This document shows, piece by piece, positions 1 through 8,438 of a DNA stretch of 64,000 bases. A model generated the notes under the pieces. It was not told the DNA's origin and made no database searches. It worked only from the letters and a program-made list of their open reading frames with translations. The DNA comes from JANSYL01 sp963921255 (GTDB taxonomy: Bacteria > Pseudomonadota > Alphaproteobacteria > Rhodobacterales > Rhodobacteraceae), in assembly GCA_963921255.3 (NCBI GenBank), contig CAWUEW020000003.1:1054001-1118000 (forward strand), in the 5' to 3' direction. Within the stretch, counting starts at the first letter, position 1; every line of letters begins with the position of its first letter. The translations under genes were made by a program, and so were the position numbers.

Positions 1-35
1 TTGCGCCAGTTCGCGGGCCTGCCGACCAGCCGGCG

Positions 36-1001
36 CTAAACGCCTGACACAAGGCAAGATTGGATCGCGTCGTGCAATTGGGCCGCGATGGTCGCATGGG
101 AAAAGTTCGCCCTCATGGCGTCGACACGGTGTCGCGCCAAGGCCCAGGTCTCGGTGCCAAAAGCGGCCATCATCGCCGTGAGCCCCGCGTCGATGGTCGC
201 CGGCTGGCTGTCGTCGATCAGGAACGGGTAGTCTGCCCCCAGATGATGCACCGCATCGGGCGTCTTGCGATCCGCCAGAACAACGGCCCCACATGCGGCG
301 GCCGTTGCCAGTTTGGTTGCCGGCTTCACGACCCATTTTCCATCAATGCGCTCGCCCACCCGGACGCAAAGATGTGCGTTGAACTGCATGATCTGCGCCA
401 AACTTGCCTGGAACGTCTGCGGGGACGACCCATCCAGAAGGGTCGCATGCCGATCGGCAAGCGGGCTGTGTGGAAACAGGGCTGGCGTGCCAAAAAACGC
501 CATCCGAAACTCGTCCATCGGCAGCGGGGGCGGCAACTGATCCAGGGCCGTGTCATAGTTGTGCAGAACCGGTGCATGCTGGCCGTCGATCTGGATGCCT
601 TGGGCTGCCGACTGTTCCACCCATTCCTTCTGTTTCGACAGGCCCGCATAGGTCGTTGAAAGGTGGCAATCCACGCCATGCGGGATCATTTCCGTGATCG
701 GCATATCCACATAATCGACCAGAATCGCGCGCGCGGACCGGCGGAGGCGGCGCATGTCCGCGCCGCTCCATCCCCAGGCCGCATTCTTCGAGAACACATA
801 CACGGCGTTCGGGTTTCGAACCGCCAGTTTCAGGGCCTGGAACGCCTTTGCTTTGTTCGACACGTATTGGGTCGACACGCGGTATCGGTCGCCGAAATGG
901 GCGGCCAGATGCGCCGAAAGTTGATCGACACGCATCACGCTCGATCCCATGTTCCGGCGCGAGTAGCGGTTGAGAAAGACGACGGGGATACGGCGGGCCA
1001 T
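36..1001 (-). CDS. glycosyltransferase-like protein, function uncertain
   Basis: This encodes 321 residues. I cannot assign a specific function. The N-terminus (MARRIPVVFLNRYSRRNMGS) has the hydrophobic first strand of a GT-B fold. The stretch around residues 225-245 (KPATKLATAAACGAVVLADR) resembles the sugar-nucleotide-binding segment of family 1/4 glycosyltransferases, where a Lys/Glu/Ala-rich helix is followed by a choice between hosts or names. No signal peptide or membrane helix is seen. The gene is transcribed away from the homocysteine methyltransferase and its downstream side lies outside the window, so its operon context is unknown. The ATG has only a weak purine-rich stretch (GGATGG) upstream. 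An alternative is a roseobacter-specific protein of unknown role that borrows the fold. Confidence 0.55.
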   Translation of the reverse strand: MARRIPVVFLNRYSRRNMGSSVMRVDQLSAHLAAHFGDRYRVSTQYVSNKAKAFQALKLAVRNPNAVYVFSKNAAWGWSGADMRRLRRSARAILVDYVDMPITEMIPHGVDCHLSTTYAGLSKQKEWVEQSAAQGIQIDGQHAPVLHNYDTALDQLPPPLPMDEFRMAFFGTPALFPHSPLADRHATLLDGSSPQTFQASLAQIMQFNAHLCVRVGERIDGKWVVKPATKLATAAACGAVVLADRKTPDAVHHLGADYPFLIDDSQPATIDAGLTAMMAAFGTETWALARHRVDAMRANFSHATIAAQLHDAIQSCLVSGV

Positions 1002-1115
1002 TGACCATCCAAATACCAGGGGCTAGGCGCTGCCTAAGCGATCCGACCGCAGCATGCCAGATGCTGTGTGTGGTTGGATAGATCTGGAGGCGCATCGATC
1101 CGGGAGGGGACGACG

Positions 1116-2003
1116 ATGACCATCACATTACTAGACGGCGGCATGGGCCAGGAACTTGTCGCGCGCAGCGTTGCCGAGCCGACACCGTTGTGGGCCACCA
1201 AGGTCATGCTGGACGAGCCGGAATTGGTCCAGGCGATTCATGCCGATTACTTCGCGGCAGGTGCCGAGATCGCGACCGTGAATTCCTACGCCATCCACCG
1301 CGATCGCCTGTCGCCACATGGGATCGAAGATCAGTTCGAAACCTTGCACAAAGCGGCCTGCGAATTGGCGAAAGCGGCCCGCGATGCCCATGGATCGGGG
1401 CTGATCGCCGGCTCGCTCGGGCCGCTTGGGTGGTCCTACACCACGGACACGCCGCCCGAGGATGCCGCCGATCGCTTCGCCGAGGTTGCCGCGTTGCAGG
1501 CGCCCTATGTCGATTTCTACCTGATCGAAACCGCGGCTTCGATCGAGCAGGCCAAGGCGGCCCTGGACGGGGGAAAGACCGTCGGAAAGCCGGTCTGGCT
1601 CGCGGTATCCGTCGACGACACCGACGGCACGAAACTGCGGTCGGGTGAGCCGGTGGCCGACGCGCTGGACATGGCTTTGGCTGGTGGCGCGGATGCGTTC
1701 CTGATCAATTGCGCCACGCCCGAGGCCGTCAGCCAGGCCCTCGAGGTTGTCCAAGGCAGCCCCATCCCGTTCGGCGCCTATGCAAACGGGTTCACCAAGA
1801 TTGTGCAAAGCTTTGCCAAGGCCGGAACGACCGTGAAGGAGCTGACGGCCCGCAAAGACCTGTCGCCCGAACGCTACGCGGATTTCGCCCAGACCTGGGT
1901 CGATCTGGGCGCGACGATCATTGGCGGGTGTTGCGAGGTGGGCCCGGCGCATATCGCCGAGCTGTCTCGCCGCTTTGGACAGAAAGACGCCTCGGCCGCT
2001 TAA
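1116..2003 (+). CDS. homocysteine S-methyltransferase family protein
   Basis: This is a 295-residue protein of the pterin-independent, zinc-dependent methyltransferase family. These enzymes move a methyl group from a donor such as S-methylmethionine or betaine to homocysteine to make methionine. It opens with TITLLDGGMGQEL, the family's glycine-rich start. The zinc cysteines are visible: one in FLINCATPE (about residue 200) and the GGCCEVGP pair near the C-terminus. The ATG at 1116 is chosen because GGGAGGGG lies just upstream; an earlier in-frame ATG at 1068 would add 16 poorly conserved residues. The gene ends overlapping the tail of the convergent DapA-family gene by four bases. The methyl donor cannot be read from sequence. 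With betA/betB nearby, betaine or dimethylsulfoniopropionate-derived donors are possible, but this is inference. Confidence 0.85.
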   Translation: MTITLLDGGMGQELVARSVAEPTPLWATKVMLDEPELVQAIHADYFAAGAEIATVNSYAIHRDRLSPHGIEDQFETLHKAACELAKAARDAHGSGLIAGSLGPLGWSYTTDTPPEDAADRFAEVAALQAPYVDFYLIETAASIEQAKAALDGGKTVGKPVWLAVSVDDTDGTKLRSGEPVADALDMALAGGADAFLINCATPEAVSQALEVVQGSPIPFGAYANGFTKIVQSFAKAGTTVKELTARKDLSPERYADFAQTWVDLGATIIGGCCEVGPAHIAELSRRFGQKDASAA

Positions 2004-2920
2004 CCCAAAGCGGCCAGACGCGCCTCCTGGCGGGCAATCAACGCGTCCACTTCGGCCATCGCCGCGGCCGAAAGTGCCGGGGCCGGGCGGCGGGCGGTGG
2101 CGTGGGCAATCGCCCCGCGTTTGGCCAATGTGTATTTCCGGATCGCGAGGCCCAGGCCCGGCTGCGATTCGTAGCGGATCAACGGCATGTAGGCGTCGAA
2201 CACGTCCCGGGCGCGCGTTTCATCGCCGGCCTGCATATGCTTGACCACATCGGCCATCATCTCGGGATAGGCGAAGCCTGTCATCGCCCCGTCAGCGCCG
2301 CGGATCATCTCTTCCAGCAGGAATTGGCCGCCGTTGCCGCACAGGATGGACACACGCCGCGCACCCGCCGCTTCGGCCGCGCGCAAGGCCGAGATTTTCT
2401 CCAGCCCCGGCCAGTCTTCGTGCTTCAGCATCACGCAGGTCGGGCAGGTTTCAAAGATTTTCAAACACACGTTCGGTGACATCTGCACATTGGTCACAAG
2501 GGGGAAATCCTGCAGCACCCAAGGCGTGTCCCCGAGCATGTCGGCAACCGTCCGGAAATATCCCACAATCTGGTCGTCGGTGCGCAGGTTGCCCGGCGGG
2601 GCGACCATCACGCCCGCGGCCCCTTTGTCCAGCGCTTCGGCGGCAAGGGATTGGATGGCTGCCAGCCCGGGGGCCGAGACACCGACCACAACCGGCAAAT
2701 CGGTGCGCGCGGTGACGCGTTCAATCACCGCCACCGACTCGTCGGCCGTCAGCTTGCCAGCCTCGCCCATGATCCCAAGGATCGTCAGCCCGGTGGCGCC
2801 GCGTTCGGCATAGAAGTCGACCATGCTGTCGACGCTGTCGTAATCCACTGCACCATCCGGCAAAAATGGCGTCACCGCGATGGTGAAGACCCCTTTTGCT
2901 GTTTCATCCAAACGTGCCAT
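2000..2920 (-). CDS. dihydrodipicolinate synthase (DapA) family aldolase/dehydratase
   Basis: This encodes 306 residues with the TIM-barrel fold of class I, Schiff-base-forming pyruvate lyases. The Schiff-base lysine is probably Lys166 in VMLKHEDWPG. The usual GTTGE motif is present in altered form (LGIMGEAGKL). The tyrosine that normally precedes the N-x-P motif on strand 5 is absent: the sequence reads WVLQDFP, with Gln in place of Tyr. True DapA activity is therefore unlikely, and a keto-acid dehydratase or aldolase is more plausible. The ATG at 2920 is chosen because GAGGGG lies about ten bases upstream. It is the last gene of a minus-strand operon after a hydantoinase, a VOC protein and a hydantoin racemase, which suggests it processes a product of that pathway. 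Confidence 0.85.
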   Translation of the reverse strand: MARLDETAKGVFTIAVTPFLPDGAVDYDSVDSMVDFYAERGATGLTILGIMGEAGKLTADESVAVIERVTARTDLPVVVGVSAPGLAAIQSLAAEALDKGAAGVMVAPPGNLRTDDQIVGYFRTVADMLGDTPWVLQDFPLVTNVQMSPNVCLKIFETCPTCVMLKHEDWPGLEKISALRAAEAAGARRVSILCGNGGQFLLEEMIRGADGAMTGFAYPEMMADVVKHMQAGDETRARDVFDAYMPLIRYESQPGLGLAIRKYTLAKRGAIAHATARRPAPALSAAAMAEVDALIARQEARLAALG

Positions 2921-2934
2921 GCGTGGTGTTCCCC

Positions 2935-3597
2935 TCATTCCTGTTCCAGCGCGATGCGCCCGATCGCCATGGAGGCTGCCGCCTGGCACGGTTCCACCAC
3001 GGGCAAGCCCGTGGCTTCGGCCAAAGCAGCGCGGTAGCGGGCCATGCCCGCGCATCCCATGATCAAAACATCTGCGCCGTCCTGATCGCGCAAATCCGTT
3101 CCGACTGCAATCATGCGCTCCAGCGTCGTGTCCGCGTTGGACAGATCCGCCACGCCCAAATCCAGCGCGCGGTCGCCGGCACATCGGTCCAGTACCCCCA
3201 TTGCGCCGAAGGCGCGCAGATGGCGCGGGATGGATTTGTGAAGGATCGCCACCACGCCAAAGCGTTGGCCCATCGTCAGGGCCGTCATCACGGCGCTTTC
3301 CTGGATGCCGAGCACGGGCAAATCGGTTCGATCCCGCAAGGCGTGCAGCCCCGGATCGCCAAAACACGCGATGACATAGCCTGCGGCCTCGGCTTCGACC
3401 GACGCGGCCAGACGCAGCATCGGCGCGATGGTCTCATCCGCCTGCGCCTGGCTTTCGATGCCGGGCGGACCTTCGGCCAGGGTCAGGCACCGGATGGGAC
3501 GGCCCAAGGGGCGCAGAGGCTCCATGGCGGCGTCAATGCCGGCGGTGACCGTCACCGAGGAATTCGGGTTGATGACGATGAGGGCGCGGTCGCTCAT
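2935..3597 (-). CDS. hydantoin / Asp-Glu racemase family protein
   Basis: This is 220 residues of the two-cysteine, cofactor-independent racemase superfamily. The acid/base cysteines lie in YVIACFGDPG (about residue 78) and IMGCAGMA (about residue 180), spaced as in hydantoin racemases. The N-terminus ALIVINPNSSVTVTAGID carries the conserved NPNSS substrate loop. The start codon overlaps the stop of the upstream VOC gene (ATGA), so translation is probably coupled. Lying in one operon with a dihydropyrimidinase/hydantoinase, it most likely racemises a 5-substituted hydantoin or related cyclic ureide so that a stereospecific enzyme can use both isomers. The actual substrate is not evident. Maleate isomerase-type or allantoin racemase functions are alternatives. 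Confidence 0.85.
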   Translation of the reverse strand: MSDRALIVINPNSSVTVTAGIDAAMEPLRPLGRPIRCLTLAEGPPGIESQAQADETIAPMLRLAASVEAEAAGYVIACFGDPGLHALRDRTDLPVLGIQESAVMTALTMGQRFGVVAILHKSIPRHLRAFGAMGVLDRCAGDRALDLGVADLSNADTTLERMIAVGTDLRDQDGADVLIMGCAGMARYRAALAEATGLPVVEPCQAAASMAIGRIALEQE

Positions 3598-3986
3598 ACG
3601 CCCTCGCGCGTGGCCGATTGGATTTCGACCTGATAGCCCTCGGGGTCGTTAAACACGAACGCCCGAATGCCGATGGCGTCATTCACGAACATCTGGCTCA
3701 GACCCTCAACCGCCTGATCTTGGATGTAGCCGTACCACGCATCCACGTCCGGGACGCGAATGCAAACCTGCACGCATTTGTCGGCCTGCCAGTTGTTCAT
3801 GCCCTTGGTTTCATCCACCAGCCCGATATGCGCGCCATCGGCCATGCGGAGGATCTTCGCCAGATCGCCCTGATCGATAACCAGGGGGAACCCCATGACG
3901 TCCTGGTAAAACGTCAGGGCGCCCTCCAGATCCTTGTAGTACAGAAAGGTGATGGCCAGGCTGGCCCCGTCCGGTCGGTTCGTCAA
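3594..3986 (-). CDS. VOC (glyoxalase/bleomycin resistance/dioxygenase) family protein
   Basis: This is a 130-residue single-domain vicinal-oxygen-chelate protein. It has the paired beta-alpha-beta-beta-beta modules: LYYKDLEGALTFYQDVMGFP opens the first and VRVPDVDAWY-like sequence opens the second. Possible metal ligands are the His in GAHIGLVDE and the Glu in GYQVEIQSA near the C-terminus. It is sandwiched between hydantoinase and racemase genes with four-base overlaps on both sides, so it belongs to the same translationally coupled operon. Members of this fold include isomerases, epimerases and dioxygenases. Its role here is probably an accessory step on the ring-opened product, but nothing in the sequence fixes the reaction. 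Confidence 0.85.
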   Translation of the reverse strand: MTNRPDGASLAITFLYYKDLEGALTFYQDVMGFPLVIDQGDLAKILRMADGAHIGLVDETKGMNNWQADKCVQVCIRVPDVDAWYGYIQDQAVEGLSQMFVNDAIGIRAFVFNDPEGYQVEIQSATREGV

Positions 3987-5383
3987 ATCTCTCTCTCCTT
4001 CGGGCTAAGCGGGGGCCGCGCCAACCAGCGGCCTTCGCCGGGTTGGCCCAGGTATTGCCCGTCACGCATGATGAATTGCCCCCGCAGCAGGGTCGCGATG
4101 GGCGTGCCGATCACCTCCCGACCCGCCCACGGGTTGTAGCCCACGTTGTCGTGCAGATCGTTCGGCCCATAGGTGAACCGCGCGTTCAAATCCCACAAAA
4201 CCAGATCCGCGTCGCAGCCGGGTTCGATCTTGCCCTTGCCGGGCAGGCCATAAATCCGCGCAGGCGCTTCGGAGGTGAGCCGCGCGAACCCTTGGAGCGA
4301 CAGCTCGGAGGCCACCGCGCCCCGATCCATCATCAAGGGCAGGCGCGGCTCCAGTCCGGGCAGACCGTTGGCAATGTCGGGAAAGGCCGGGGCAGGGCCC
4401 TTGGCCAGTTTGCCCGTCTCGTCGAAGCGATAAGGCGCATGGTCGGAGGAGATGACTTGGAGCACGCCGTCCCGCAAGGCCTGCCAAAGCGCCACTTGGT
4501 CCGCCGCGCGCCGTTGCGGGGGCGAACACATCCATTTCGCCCCCTCAATCCCGGGTTTATCCAACACGTCTTCCGTCATCAGCAGGTAATGCGGACAGGT
4601 CTCGGCCCAGATCGGCGCGCCGCGTGCGCGGGCGGCCGCGATTTCGGCGGCGGCTTCAGCGGTCGAAACATGGAAAATCATGACCGGCGCCTGCGTTTCT
4701 TCGGCCAATCGGCACATGCAGCTGACCGCTTCGATCTCGGCGGACCGGGGGCGCGACGCGGCGTGGTAGATCGGTGCCGTTTTCCCCTCGGCCAACAGTT
4801 GTGCGCGGGCCGCCGCAATGATCGCGTCATTTTCGGCGTGAACACAGGTCAGGACACCATGCGGGGCGGCGATCCGCAGGATCTCCAGAATCTCCGCATC
4901 GTGCAGCTTGATGTTGTAGGTCGTGAACACCTTGATCGAGCGGTGCCCGGCGGCAAACAGGGCCGTCAGATCCGCCTCGAAATCGGGTACGGACGTGTCC
5001 GAAATCAGGATATGGAATGCATGGTCAATCGCCGCGCCGCGCCGCGCCCGCGCAGCATAGTTCGCCACTGTGTCCGAAAGCTTTTCGCCTTTTTGCTGCG
5101 CGGCAAAGGAAATGACCGTCGTCGTGCCGCCCATCGCGGCCGAGCGCGTGGCGGTTTCGAACGTGTCGGCATTCATCTGCCCCATGCCCGAGATCTGCTC
5201 GATATGGCAATGCGGGTCGACCCCACCCGGTGTGACAGTCAACCCGGTCGCGTCTACCGTGTCGGCCCCTGCAAATCCCGTGCCGATGGCGGTGATGCGG
5301 CCGTCTTTGACGCCCAGATCGGCCGCCACTGTGCCGCCCGGAAGAACCAACTGGCCACCTTGGATCACAAGATCATACATCAT
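3983..5383 (-). CDS. dihydropyrimidinase / D-hydantoinase-type amidohydrolase
   Basis: This encodes 466 residues, the normal length for the cyclic amidohydrolase family that hydrolyses dihydropyrimidines, hydantoins or allantoin. The binuclear metal site is complete: PHCHIE (HxH) near residue 58, a lysine for carbamylation in KVFTTYN near 150, and histidines in CVHAEN and IFHVST. The aspartate is in SSDHAPY near 315. The first gene of a minus-strand operon, it starts at tandem ATG codons (5381-5383 and 5378-5380) and is divergent from cobO. Downstream genes are a VOC protein, a hydantoin racemase and a DapA-family lyase. No N-carbamoylase is seen in the window, so the fate of the carbamoyl product is open. 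Dihydroorotase is less likely given the residues and neighbours. Confidence 0.88.
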   Translation of the reverse strand: MMYDLVIQGGQLVLPGGTVAADLGVKDGRITAIGTGFAGADTVDATGLTVTPGGVDPHCHIEQISGMGQMNADTFETATRSAAMGGTTTVISFAAQQKGEKLSDTVANYAARARRGAAIDHAFHILISDTSVPDFEADLTALFAAGHRSIKVFTTYNIKLHDAEILEILRIAAPHGVLTCVHAENDAIIAAARAQLLAEGKTAPIYHAASRPRSAEIEAVSCMCRLAEETQAPVMIFHVSTAEAAAEIAAARARGAPIWAETCPHYLLMTEDVLDKPGIEGAKWMCSPPQRRAADQVALWQALRDGVLQVISSDHAPYRFDETGKLAKGPAPAFPDIANGLPGLEPRLPLMMDRGAVASELSLQGFARLTSEAPARIYGLPGKGKIEPGCDADLVLWDLNARFTYGPNDLHDNVGYNPWAGREVIGTPIATLLRGQFIMRDGQYLGQPGEGRWLARPPLSPKEREI

Positions 5384-5501
5384 CGCCGAACGCTCCTTCG
5401 GGGGGCAGCATGGGGCAGGGGCCGGGGGGTGTCCAGAACCCGTTTACAACCGGGCCGCGCCCGTGCCAGATGCCGGACAGACCACGGAAGGGAAGACCCC
5501 G

Positions 5502-6116
5502 ATGACCTCTGAAACCTCTGCCGAACACACCGCCAAAATGAAGGCCCTTAAGGCCGAGCGCGATGAAATGATGAAGACCAAGCGGGTCAAGAAGGGCCTG
5601 ATCATGGTCCATACGGGCAGCGGAAAGGGCAAAAGTTCATCCGGGTTCGGGATGATCATGCGCTGCATTGCGCATGGGATGCCGTGCGGTGTGGTCCAGT
5701 TCATCAAGGGCAATTGGGAAAGCGGCGAAAAGAAGTTCCTGCGCAATCGCTTTGCCGAGGAATGCGAATTCGTCGTCTCTGGCGAAGGGTTCACCTGGGA
5801 AACGCAGGACCGGGACCGCGATATCGCGGCGGCCCAAGCCGGGTGGGAGGCCGCCAAGCGCATGATCCGGAACCCCGATATGCGCTTTGTGCTGCTGGAC
5901 GAGATCAACATCGCCCTGCGCTACGATTACCTGGACATTGCCGAGGTCGTGGAGTTTCTGACCACCGAAAAGCCGACCATGACCCATGTCTGCCTGACCG
6001 GGCGCAACGCCAAGCCCGAGCTGATCGAGGTCGCCGATCTGGTCACCGAGATGGCCGAGGTGAAGCACCCCTTCAAAACCCAAGGCGTCATCGCACAGCG
6101 CGGGACCGAGTACTGA
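5502..6116 (+). CDS. cobO: cob(I)yrinic acid a,c-diamide adenosyltransferase
   Basis: This is 204 residues of the CobO/BtuR/CobA-type corrinoid adenosyltransferase. It transfers the 5'-deoxyadenosyl group of ATP to cobalt(I) corrinoid in cobalamin synthesis and salvage. The P-loop HTGSGKGKSSSGFG lies at residues 37-50. The family-typical VVQFIKG and LLDEIN segments follow. The ATG at 5502 is preceded by GGAAGGG, and the longer frame upstream is antisense to the hydantoinase gene, so that extension is rejected. The cobQ start lies four bases after the stop, giving a two-gene cobalamin operon. I looked for a cobalamin riboswitch in the 118-base leader but found no convincing B12 box. Confidence 0.95.
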   Translation: MTSETSAEHTAKMKALKAERDEMMKTKRVKKGLIMVHTGSGKGKSSSGFGMIMRCIAHGMPCGVVQFIKGNWESGEKKFLRNRFAEECEFVVSGEGFTWETQDRDRDIAAAQAGWEAAKRMIRNPDMRFVLLDEINIALRYDYLDIAEVVEFLTTEKPTMTHVCLTGRNAKPELIEVADLVTEMAEVKHPFKTQGVIAQRGTEY

Positions 6117-6120
6117 TCCC

Positions 6121-7569
6121 ATGGCGCGCGCCTTGATGATCCAGGGGACCGGCTCGAATGTGGGCAAGTCCATGTTGGTGGCAGGCTTGGCGCGGGCCGC
6201 GGTGAAGCGGGGCCTCTCGGTGGCGCCCTTCAAGCCGCAGAACATGTCCAACAATGCCGCCGTGACATCCGATGGCGGCGAGATCGGGCGCGCGCAGGCG
6301 CTGCAGGCGATGGCCTGCGGATTGGAACCGCACACGGACATGAACCCGGTTCTTTTGAAGCCAGAGACAGATACCGGCGCGCAGGTCGTCGTGCAGGGCA
6401 AACGCCTGACCCGGGTGGAGGCGGGCGCCTATGCGGCGTTGAAGCCCACGCTCATGGCCCCTGTGCTGGACAGCTTCCGCCGGCTCAAGTCCGCCCATGA
6501 TCTGGTTCTGGTCGAGGGCGCCGGCAGCCCGGCGGAGGTCAATTTGCGCGCGGGCGATATCGCAAATATGGGGTTCGCGGCCGCGGCGGATGTGCCCGTG
6601 ATCCTTGTTGGTGACATTGATCGTGGTGGTGTGATTGCGCAGGTCGTGGGCACGCAGGCCGTTATGGATCCCGCCGACAATAATCTGGTTTCTGGTTTTA
6701 TTATCAACCGTTTCCGCGGCGATGTTCGACTGTTTGATGAAGGCTATCGGCGCATCATCGATCAGACCGGCTGGCGGGGGTTCGGGGTTGTCCCCTGGTT
6801 CAGGGATGCGTGGAAACTGCCCGCCGAGGATGGGCTCGACCTCCATGCTCCAACGCGCGGCAAGGGCTTGCATGTGGTGTGCCTGGGGCTCAGCCGGATC
6901 GCGAATTTCGACGATCTTGATCCGCTCAAACAGGATGAGGGCGTCCGTCTGACCATGTTGCGGGCGGGCCAGCCCCTGCCGGGGGATGCCGATGTCGTCA
7001 TCATTCCCGGCAGCAAATCCACCCGGGGTGACCTCGCGTTTCTGCGCGCACAGGGATGGGACATCGACCTGCGTGCCCATCATCGGCGGGGCGGGCATAT
7101 CCTGGGCATTTGCGGCGGGTACCAAATGCTCGGCCAGGTCGTGTCAGATCCCGAGGGGATCGAAGGCCCGGCGGGCGACACCCCGGGTTTGGGCTTACTG
7201 GATGTCGCGACCGCGATGACACCGGACAAGCGGCTTACCGAAACGCGGGCCGTGCATGCCGCCAGCGGCACCGGGTTCACCGGCTACGAAATTCACATCG
7301 GCCGCACCGAGGGGCCCGATCGGGCGCGCCCGTTTGCCCATGTCACGCACGCACCGGAAGGCGCGATCAGTGCCGATGGGCGCGTTCAGGGAAGCTATCT
7401 GCACGGAATGTTCCGCGACGATGGGTTCCGTGCCGCTTGGCTCGCGCAGTTCGGGGTCGCGGCGCAGGCCCGAAGCTATGGGCAAACCGTCGAGGCCGCG
7501 TTGGATGACCTGGCCGCCCATATGGAAGCGCATCTTGATATGGACGGCCTGATCGCAGCTGCGCGCTAG
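6121..7569 (+). CDS. cobQ: cobyric acid synthase (adenosylcobyric acid synthase)
   Basis: This 482-residue enzyme carries out the glutamine- and ATP-dependent amidation of carboxylates b, d, e and g of adenosylcobyrinic acid a,c-diamide. The N-terminal dethiobiotin-synthetase-like ATPase domain opens with MIQGTGSNVGKSMLVAGLAR. The C-terminal class I glutamine amidotransferase domain has its nucleophile in GICGGYQ (Cys331) and its histidine in YLHGMF (His428). The length is normal. It is immediately downstream of cobO and probably co-transcribed with it. Its 3' end overlaps the end of the convergent SDR gene by four bases. Confidence 0.96.
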   Translation: MARALMIQGTGSNVGKSMLVAGLARAAVKRGLSVAPFKPQNMSNNAAVTSDGGEIGRAQALQAMACGLEPHTDMNPVLLKPETDTGAQVVVQGKRLTRVEAGAYAALKPTLMAPVLDSFRRLKSAHDLVLVEGAGSPAEVNLRAGDIANMGFAAAADVPVILVGDIDRGGVIAQVVGTQAVMDPADNNLVSGFIINRFRGDVRLFDEGYRRIIDQTGWRGFGVVPWFRDAWKLPAEDGLDLHAPTRGKGLHVVCLGLSRIANFDDLDPLKQDEGVRLTMLRAGQPLPGDADVVIIPGSKSTRGDLAFLRAQGWDIDLRAHHRRGGHILGICGGYQMLGQVVSDPEGIEGPAGDTPGLGLLDVATAMTPDKRLTETRAVHAASGTGFTGYEIHIGRTEGPDRARPFAHVTHAPEGAISADGRVQGSYLHGMFRDDGFRAAWLAQFGVAAQARSYGQTVEAALDDLAAHMEAHLDMDGLIAAAR

Positions 7570-8339
7570 GCGGCCACGGCGGGCAGGCCGGCCTCGGCCC
7601 GACCGGCGTCAGATTTCAGTGAGAAATCCGTTCCCAAATGGGCGTCCGAGGTCGGTGTGGCCAGATACGCGATGGCTTTGGCCACCCATTCCGCCGGAAT
7701 ATGCGCGGACCATGCCAGTTGGCTGACCGGGTTGATGCCGCTGTCGCGGATCTGGGTTTGCATCCGGGTGGCCACCGTGCCGGGACTCAGGCCCAGAACG
7801 CGGACGCCCTTTTCGCGGTATTCCTTGTCCGCAACGCGGGTCAGGGACAGCACGGCCGCCTTGGTGGCACAATAATGGCTCCACCCTTCCAGCGCGCTCG
7901 TCGCCGCCCCGGACGACAAGTTGATAATCGTGCCCTGGCCTTGCTCGGCCATCACGGGCAGGGCATAGCGCAAGCCGTGGTAGACGCCCTTGAGGTTCAC
8001 GTCCACGACGGTGCCCCAAGCGGTCGGATCGCTGTCCGCCAGCCGCGCGACCGGGTCGATCAGGCCCGCATTGTTGACCAAAACGTCCAATCGCCCGGTC
8101 CAATCCAACGCGGCCCGCACGGCTTGGGCCACACTGTCGGGCTGCGCGACATCGCAGGCAACCGTCCGTGCGGTGCCACCCGCATCCTCAATGGCCTTTT
8201 GAACGGGGGCGGCAGTATCGGGCGCGCGCGCGGCCAAGATCACCTGCGCGCCCAACGCCGCGAAATGCGCTGCCGTGGCGGCGCCAATGCCGCGGTTGGC
8301 GCCCGTGATCAGAATGGTTCGGTTCGAGAAATCAGTCAT
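7566..8339 (-). CDS. SDR-family NAD(P)-dependent oxidoreductase
   Basis: This encodes 257 residues of a classical short-chain dehydrogenase/reductase. The nucleotide-binding TGANRGIG motif is at residues 12-19. VNNAGLI follows near 90, the catalytic serine lies in NLSSGAATS, and YCATKAA gives the Tyr/Lys pair. The ATG at 8339 is chosen for its strong GGAGG site five bases upstream; longer in-frame extensions would run across the divergent LysR gene. It is divergently transcribed from a LysR regulator across a 99-base region with dyad sequences, so it is the likely regulatory target. The substrate cannot be predicted. Confidence 0.9.
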   Translation of the reverse strand: MTDFSNRTILITGANRGIGAATAAHFAALGAQVILAARAPDTAAPVQKAIEDAGGTARTVACDVAQPDSVAQAVRAALDWTGRLDVLVNNAGLIDPVARLADSDPTAWGTVVDVNLKGVYHGLRYALPVMAEQGQGTIINLSSGAATSALEGWSHYCATKAAVLSLTRVADKEYREKGVRVLGLSPGTVATRMQTQIRDSGINPVSQLAWSAHIPAEWVAKAIAYLATPTSDAHLGTDFSLKSDAGRAEAGLPAVAA

Positions 8340-8410
8340 ATCAACCTCCAGGGAATGGGACCTGAGCCAAGCGATATATCCACATAATCCAGCAAGAAAT
8401 GATGGAATAG

Positions 8411-8435
8411 TGCATATACTCATGCAATAGTTGCA
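8411..8435. promoter_or_regulatory. putative LysR operator dyads in the SDR/LysR divergent region
   Basis: Two overlapping dyads lie between the divergent SDR and LysR genes. TGCAATAGTTGCA at 8423-8435 has arms TGCAA/TTGCA and matches the LysR T-N11-A pattern. TGCAT-N6-ATGCA occupies 8411-8426. LysR proteins typically bind such sites near their own promoter and that of the divergent gene. The 13-bp dyad ends three bases before the proposed LysR start codon, consistent with autorepression. This is inferred from sequence pattern only. Confidence 0.4.
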
Positions 8436-8438
8436 CGA

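Noticed and set aside
1002..1115. Possible SAM-type riboswitch before the homocysteine methyltransferase gene
   Set aside because: The leader is short and I saw none of the known SAM riboswitch core sequences.
5384..5501. Possible cobalamin riboswitch before cobO
   Set aside because: The leader is only 118 bases and I could not find the conserved B12 box or the core stems.
4043..5512. 489-codon plus-strand frame
   Set aside because: It is antisense to the hydantoinase gene, which has a complete metal site. The translated sequence has no family character.
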